A stretch of 64,000 bases of DNA from contig MARA01000035.1 of the NCBI GenBank assembly GCA_001792895.1, positions 365,270-429,269 on the forward strand. Reading direction: 5' to 3'. A program made the position numbers and the translations under genes. This stretch comes from Lentinus brumalis. Its lineage: Eukaryota; Basidiomycota; Agaricomycetes; Polyporales; Polyporaceae. The notes beneath the pieces were generated by a model. It worked only from the letters and a program-made list of their open reading frames with translations. It did no database searches and was not told the DNA's origin. Numbering within the stretch: the stretch's first letter is position 1; the number at the start of each line of letters is the position of its first letter. This document shows, in pieces, positions 57,981-64,000 of this stretch.

Positions 57981-59186
57981 ATGGTTACTGCCCGCCGAGC
58001 TGGACGTCCTAGACGACTTCATGTGCAAACAACAGGGGCATTCGCGTGGGACGACTCCGAGCGGGGCAGCTTCCGGCGTGACATGTTCCCCCCAGTGCGC
58101 TTCCCGGTCATTCCGCATGTTCCGTGGGTAGAGAAGAACTTCCCTATCCCGCCCGGTATTTACGCTCAAGCCGCGGCCCTCATCCAACGGAAGATCGCCG
58201 CCGGAGTCTACGAGCCTTCCAACGCGTCCTACCGGTCCCGGTGGTTCTGCGTACTCAAGAAGGACGGCAACATTCGGATCGTCCACAGCCTCGAGCCTCT
58301 CAACAAGGTCACCATCCAGCACTCCGGAGTCCCGCCGGTCCCGGATCACCTCGCGGAACAGTTCGCCGGTCGCGCGTGTGGCACGACGTTGGACCTCTAC
58401 GTGGGGTACGACGAACGGGAAATCGACGAGCGCTCGCGCGACTTAACCACCTTCCAGACGCCGTTCGGAGCTATGCGCCTTACGACGCTTCCGATGGGTT
58501 GGTCGAACTCAGTTCCGATCTTCCACGACGACGTCACGTTCATCCTGCAGCCGGAGATCCCGCACGTAACCCTTCCCTATATCGACGATGTTACGGTCAA
58601 GGGCCCCGCGGACCAGTACAAGGTTGCCGTAGGAGGGTGGGAGATGATCCCGGCGAATCCGGGAGTCCGAAGGTACTTCTGGGAACATCTACCGGACGTC
58701 AACCGTTGCGTTCAGCGGGTCAAGCATGCCGGCGGGACGTTCTCCGGGACTAAGGCGAACATAGGACCACCGGAGTTCGTAGCCATCGGGCACTTCTGTA
58801 CTCCGGAAGGGCGTAAGCCCGACGTCAAGCGCACCGAAGCCATCGCCAACTGGGGACCGTGCAAGGACCTCTCGGAGGTCCGGGCCTTCCTCGGAACGGT
58901 CGGGGTGGCCCGCATCTTCATCAAGGACTTCGCCAAGCGAGCTAACCCCCTGGTCAAGCTAACTCGGAAGGATGTTCCTTTCGAGTTCGGGGCGGAGCAG
59001 CTACAGGCGATGGCGGACCTCAAGCAGGCTCTCCTGGACTCCCCCGCCCTCCGTCCGCTCGACTACGAGTCCGACGCTCCTGTCATCCTGGCCGTCGACA
59101 CCTCCTACATCGCCGTGGGCTACCACCTCGCCCAACAAGACATCAACGACCAAAAATCCGCTACTACAATCGCTTCGGCTCTATAA
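57981..59186 (+). pseudogene. Host element RT, copy 2
   Basis: It carries the same RT motifs as copy 1, including LPYIDDVTVKG, and an uninterrupted empty site for the nested insertion upstream (about 57,710). The frame is lost at about 59,151, where ACGACCAAAA replaces ACGACCCAAAA of copy 1. Confidence 0.85.
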
Positions 59187-59905
59187 CCCTCAACGAGCGC
59201 GAAGCCCGCTTCTCGCAGGCCAAGCTCGAGCTTTACGGACTCTACACTCCTCCCGCACTCCGGTTCCACCTGATCGGGGTCCGCAACCTTGTCGTCGAAG
59301 TCGACGCCCGCTACATCGAGGGTATGCTCCGGCACCCCGACTACGCCCCGTCCGCTTCGATGAACCGCTGGATAGTCTCCATCACAACCTTCCACTTCAC
59401 CCTAGTCCACGTACCCGGAGTACACCACGGCCCCGACGGTCTGTCGAGGCGTCCGCCTCAGCCGGGAGACACGCCCGAGCCGGACGATGACTTCGACGAC
59501 TGGATCGACCGGCTCTATAGCATGATGCACTTGGTCAACCCTCCTCCGACGCTCCGTTTGTCCGACGCCCCGCTACGCGCACCGGCCGCACCGGACGCGC
59601 CCTCCTTCACCATCCTCATGCAGCAAACCAGCGGAACGTCCGCGAAGCTACCGGAGGTCCCGCCGATACCGTACGATCGGTTTCCGCGGACATCCGCTGC
59701 AGCGAAGATGGACCGACGCCTCGAGCTAGCGCGCGAGTGGTTAAGTCTCGCGAGCGCCCGTCAGAGCTCGACGACCGGGAGTTCACCCGACTCTCGAAGT
59801 GGGCCAAGGATTTCTTCGTCGACAAGGAGGGCCGTCTTTGGCGCACCTCAGAAGACGGGGCCCACAAGAGGGTACTCGCACCGGACATCCGCTCGCAGGT
59901 CCTAG
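59187..59905 (+). pseudogene. Host element RNase H, copy 2
   Basis: LVVEVDARYIEGML and the connection region remain recognisable. A rearranged stretch near 59,243 (ACACTCCTCCCGC against ACCGGACACTCCGCGC in copy 1) and a lost G near 59,745 break the frame. Confidence 0.75.
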
Positions 59906-61058
59906 TCGAAATGCACGATTACATCGGACACCGCGGAATCTACGCGACCCGAGCCTTCGTCGCGGAACGTTTCTGGTGGCCGGAAATGAAGTCCGACGTT
60001 GCCTGGTACGTCCGTAGCTGTCACCTGTGCCAGATCCGCCAGACTACTCGTATCCACATCCCTCCGACCATTCCGTACCCTGCTCCGCCGATGGTCCGCG
60101 TTCACGTCGACTCTATGGATATGCCAGGGACCTACAAGCACTTCTTCCACGCGCGGTGCGCTACTACGTCCTGGGTCGAAGGCCGAGCGTCCAAGTCGCA
60201 GACCGCGCAAGTCATCGGCGACTGGCTCTACCAAGATCTCCTGTGCCGGTGGGGCGCGGTCTCCGAGATCGTGTCCGACAACGGGTCCCCCTGGATAGCC
60301 GCCCTCGAGTACCTCTCGAAGAAGTACCACGTCTTTCATATCCGTATCTCCGGCTACAATTCGCAGGCAAACGGAATAGTCGAAAGACCGCACTTCCACG
60401 TCCGGGACGGCCTCTTCAAGGCCTGCGACGGGGATGCCTCCCTATGGGTCTCCCGAGTATACACCACCCTCTGGGCGGACAGAGTCACCGTCCGACGACG
60501 CCTAGGCTGCTCTCCGTACTTCGCGGTCACCGGGACGAACCCAATCATGCCATTCGACATCGCTGAGGCGACCTACCTGATGCCGGTACCCACCAAGATG
60601 CTATCGACCGCCGAGCTCATCGTCCGACGCGCCATCGCACTCCAGAAGCGTCCGGAGCAGCTCAGCCTCCTCCGCTCTACGGTCTTCAAGCAGCGGGTCG
60701 AGGCAGCGCAGAAGTTCGAGCAGGACCACGCTCGGACAATCAAGTCCTTCAACTTCGAGCGCGGACGCCTCGTCCTCATGCGCAATACGCCATCGAAAAG
60801 TCCCTCAACCGCAAGATGCGCCCCCGTTACCTCGGCCCCTACGTGGTCATCAAGCGGAACCGCGGCGGAGCATATGTCATCGCCGAACTCAACGGCGCCG
60901 TATTCGACCGCCCCGTCGCCGCCTTCCGACTCATCCCGTACCTCGCCCGAGAAGCTATCTACGTGCCCGACGGTGCGCTCGACGTCTCCGACGACAAGCT
61001 CCGCATCATCGAAGCAACGGAGGTAGATGAGCAGGAGGACTTCGAGGACGTGGATTAA
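59737..61058 (+). pseudogene. Host element integrase, copy 2
   Basis: The HHCC and DDE motifs are as in copy 1, and here the N-terminal junction (KWAKDFFVDKEGRLW) is intact, unlike copy 1. A 1-base loss near 60,787 shifts the C-terminus, which resumes in the frame ending at 61,058. Confidence 0.85.
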
Positions 61059-61703
61059 CCACCCCGGGTTTAGCGCCCACGGAAGCGTCGACTGAGGACA
61101 GTCGACATTTCAGTGGGGAGGGGAGGGATATCCCGCGCCAAGCACTACATTACGAGAAACTATACCTACTGTTGCCCTTTACTTACGTCCCCCGTTCCCT
61201 TCCCTATGACAATCTATTCTCCTTCCGCACTACCGTCCGATTTTCTCCGAGTCTCTAAGGGTCGTCTCACATTCCTTTACCTCTCCGGACCTTCCTATCA
61301 GGTTTCCTACGTGGCCAACTACCGGGCACATCGCGCCTCCGAGGCGTCCGAGCCCCGTCCGATGCGTTACAACATTCCTTTACATCTAGACACTAGTACT
61401 TACAATTCTGCCACTACGGCGCACCACACTATCCTTACCACTCAGTCCAATTCAAAACAAGACAGCATTCATTTTCTTTGCATATACAAAGCATTCGAGA
61501 CTACAAGGACAGACCAAGAAAATTACTACTGTACAAAGCGCGACCGAAGCCCACTAACGCTCCTGCTACTGACACAGGAGGACCGTCCGAGGCGTCCGAA
61601 GCAGCAATCAGGAGTCCCCACCCCCAGGCACGGAACCGGAGGAGCTTCGCGACGAGGTCCTGTCCGGGGTCCGTCGCCGCGAGCCGCGAAAAGCTGATCT
61701 TGG
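61059..61703 (+). repeat. Post-integrase tail, copy 2
   Basis: Second copy of 53,804-54,447, with the same hairpin (61087-61106) and G-rich tract (61114-61127). Here it continues uninterrupted into the antisense accessory gene. Confidence 0.85.
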
Positions 61704-63607
61704 AGGCAGCTCCACCCCCTCCTCCTCCGACCGATACTTCCCGAAGGTCTCTCCGGTGAGCTCCTTCTCCCGCGTCATCCGAGCGACGAGCTCGTGGGCC
61801 TTCCCCCAGATGTCGTACACCAGCCGGTTGGCCTCCAGCCGGTTCTCCGCGACCAGCCGGTCGAACGGCGAGAGTCCGGACAAGTCCCCCTGGTAGGGGA
61901 CCGAGAAGGGAGCGGAGAACGAGACCCCCGCAGGCAAGGAGGTCCCCGCAGTCCCGGCAGGAGTCGTCGGAGGCGCAGTAGGAGCGGGCGTGTTCCAGGG
62001 AAGGACCTTGAAGACCGCCCAGCCCTTGTGCTTGTCGCGGAAGGCCGCGACCTCCGCGGGCTCGACGGTCGGAGCGAAGTCCGCAGGGATCGCAGTGGGC
62101 GCGATGGCGTCGGGCAGACCGAGAGCTCGCAGCCGCTCAGCGAGCGCGTCCTGGTCGACGACCCGGAAACGCGGCCGGTCCCGCTCGAAGATCGCGATGA
62201 ACCGGACGGCCATGTAGCGAATGTCGGGGTGCCGGGATAGGGACCCAGCCCTCGCCGTTGAAGAGGGCGATGGTCTTGCGGTTCCCTATCGAACGCTAAG
62301 GGTCAGCCACCGCGGAAGGCAGAGAAGAGGACGGACTTACAGGACATCTCGCCGAAGACGTTGGAGCCGGCCCACCGGCACCCTTGCGCGTCCTTCTTGC
62401 ACTTCTGGCAGAGGCCGACCTTCCCCGACGGGAGAGCAGCGGCCCCCCTTCGAGCGACAGAGGTCGCACTAAGGTCCTACAAGTTAGCAAACGATCGCCA
62501 CGGCAGGAACGAGCGGAGACTTACTGGTCCCTCGAAGGAGATCAGCACTCCCTCCTCCGAGCCGCTCGTGGGGTCGGTCTTGGGCTTCTTCCTGCCGCTG
62601 CGCCGGCCGGAACCACCGGCGGGCTTGCGCTTCTTGCTGCCACTGGGCTGGGGTTCCTGCGTCGTGCTGGCGAGCTCGTCGTCCTCGCTGGAACCTTCAG
62701 CGTCCTCGTTCGCCGCCGTCGTCCTGCGGAGGCTTCTGCCCCTGCGGCGTCTTCGGACCCGGCGGAGCCTTCGAACCCTGCGGAGTCTTCGGCCCTTGCG
62801 GAGCCTTGCGCCCTTGCGGGGTCTTGGGCCTTGAGAAGTCGTGCGTGCGGGCGGCGGGCTAGGAAGCGGCGAGATCCTGAAGAGTTTCGCTACGACGTCC
62901 GGGGCGAACGGGAGGTACTTGTCCTTGTCCGTAAATTCGAGAGCGCGAGGCTCGGAGGGGTCCGCGTTCGCGAGCAAGTTCACTACACGCCGGAGGTTAG
63001 CGCAAAAAGGGACGCCTCGGAGGCGTAGGAACGTACCGTAGTCCGAGACGGCGGTCTCCGCCTTCTGGTAGACCTCAAGCCGGCTCCGCGCCAGCTTCAG
63101 CTCGTGCTCCAAGTCCCGAGCCTCCGCGACGTCCGCGGGAGTGTTCCGCCGACCGGGTTTGACGCGGCGCGACACTTCCTGGAAGCGGGCCTCGGCGTTC
63201 TTGATGCCTTCCTGGTGGAGTTGGACTTGCGCGCGAGGAAGTCCGCGTCCCGGGCCAGGACCGCCTGGCTGCACTTGCGGAAGAACTCCCGCTGGAGCTC
63301 CGGGGGGCGTGCTCGCTGAACGTCCCCCAAAACGCGGGAAAGCGGGACCGGTATTCCCCGCTGGGTTCGGAAGGCGCGGCCTCCTAGAGGATTCAGTCGA
63401 CCGCCCGGTTGGCCCCCGATGGCTCCGACAAACAGGGCGAAACTCACCAGGTAGCGGAGGAAGTGCTCCGCGGCCTCCCCGTAGTATCGGCCCGAGTAGG
63501 GGTGCAGCTCGTCCAGGACGAAGCCTCGACGAAGGAGGCGAAGTTCGAGCGTTGGTGAAGTCCTCGGGGTCGCTGAGGTCGACGTTAGGAGAGAGAGGGG
63601 CTGCCAT
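61608..63607 (-). pseudogene. Antisense Zn2Cys6-like accessory gene of the host element, frameshifted
   Basis: Minus strand, start ATG 63607 (MAAPLSPNVDLSDPEDFTN), stop 61,608, with introns at 62469-62524 and 62286-62340 and probably two more upstream (about 63.37-63.45 and 62.99-63.04 kb). Pieces in order: GFVLDELHPYSGRYYGEAAE; a helical region (KNAEARFQEVSRR, ARDLEHELKLARSRLEVYQK); a basic Arg-rich stretch; then after SFEGP the exon 62341-62468 with CDLCRSKGGRC and CQKCKKDAQGC. These triplets lie in different frames unless one G of a G4 run is removed; then the spacing is CX2CX6CX8CX2CX6C, a Zn2Cys6 match, and the intron phases agree. The last exon has KTIALFNGEGWVP and FIAIFERDRPRFRV. At least three further single-base breaks occur. 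A DNA-binding role is inferred from the cluster only. Confidence 0.55.
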
Positions 63608-64000
63608 GTTGAAGCGTCGAGGAGGGAGGAAGCGGTCAAGGAGCACGAGCGACCGAACGCGCCCGACGGCAGGTCTTTAAGGAGCCTCGGAGGCAAAAAA
63701 TTTCGCGTCCTCAATCACGAACGAAGGTCAAACAATCAGGAAGCACCGGGCTTCGCGACGTCACCGCGCCTTTCGCCGTCAACGGAGTTCATCCGCTGTC
63801 ATGCCGAAACGAGTAACTTTATTTCCGCTTTAGGACTATTCTACGGGCGCTCCGTCGCGCAGCGCGCCCTCCGCGCTATCCGCACGCCCTCCTGAGGAGT
63901 TCCCCGTCTCCGATCCTTCCTAGGCGTCCGAGCCCTCGATGATGTCTTCCCCGCGTCGACGTCGTACACCACTCGCACCGGCGAGTCCGCTCCTAGCAGA
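63608..64000. other. Upstream flank of the antisense gene, element interior
   Basis: No gene recognised. The region probably contains the antisense gene promoter and leads toward a 3' LTR outside the window. No copy of the 40218 LTR sequence is seen before 64,000. Confidence 0.4.

Larger units (their letters stand above)
40218..64000 (+). mobile_element. Ty3/Gypsy LTR retrotransposon (host element), partial, gag-pol present twice
   Basis: Domain order gag, protease, RT, RNase H, integrase identifies Ty3/Gypsy. It starts with an LTR at 40218. The block gag to post-integrase tail occurs as copy 1 (41,594-54,447, interrupted by a nested element) and copy 2 (54,452-61,703). The second is followed by an antisense accessory gene. 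The 3' LTR is not in the window and should lie beyond 64,000. Confidence 0.85.

Overview
The window is nuclear DNA of a filamentous basidiomycete, probably an Agaricomycete. It is GC-rich. Its genes are cut by many 47-60 nt GT-AG introns with CTNAC branch sites. Two conserved eukaryotic kinases (GCN2 and CHK1) have fungal architecture, and the repeats are fungal Ty3/Gypsy LTR retrotransposons. Species cannot be read from the sequence.

Layout. 1.6-2.4 kb (+): a phosphatidylethanolamine-binding protein. 3.0-9.6 kb (-): an eight-exon gene for a serine-rich orphan protein of about 2,055 residues. 11.4-12.0 kb (+) and 12.3-13.9 kb (-): two lineage-type hypothetical genes. 14.85 kb: a tRNA-Glu(CTC). 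15.1-21.7 kb (-): the eIF2alpha kinase GCN2. 22.3-23.5 kb (-): an unrecognised gene or pseudogene. 24.3-26.3 kb (-): the checkpoint kinase CHK1. 29.1 kb and 38.7 kb (+): two nearly identical CX5R phosphatase genes in direct repeat, about 9.6 kb apart. Between them, 31-38 kb holds intron-like, low-conservation sequence on both strands.

From 40,218 to the end, the window is retrotransposon. A Gypsy element starts with an LTR (TGATA...TATCA) that cuts the downstream flank of the second phosphatase repeat. Its gag-pol is present twice in tandem (41.6-54.4 kb and 54.45-61.7 kb). Copy 1 is interrupted by a second, unrelated Gypsy element (44,869-50,448) with two nearly identical LTRs and a GGTCC target duplication; copy 2 has the empty site. 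The nested element has lost the core of pol and is non-autonomous.

The most interesting observation is that both Gypsy families carry, downstream of pol and in antisense, a spliced gene whose cysteines fit the fungal Zn(II)2Cys6 pattern and which has coiled-coil-like sequence. In the nested element this gene is intact over 377 codons while pol is destroyed. The host element also has a textbook -1 frameshift heptamer (G GGT TTT) in the correct frame at the end of protease in both copies.

Many reading frames here, host and transposon, are broken by single-base length changes, often in short homopolymers. This suggests consensus-sequence errors, so apparent pseudogenes should be judged with care.
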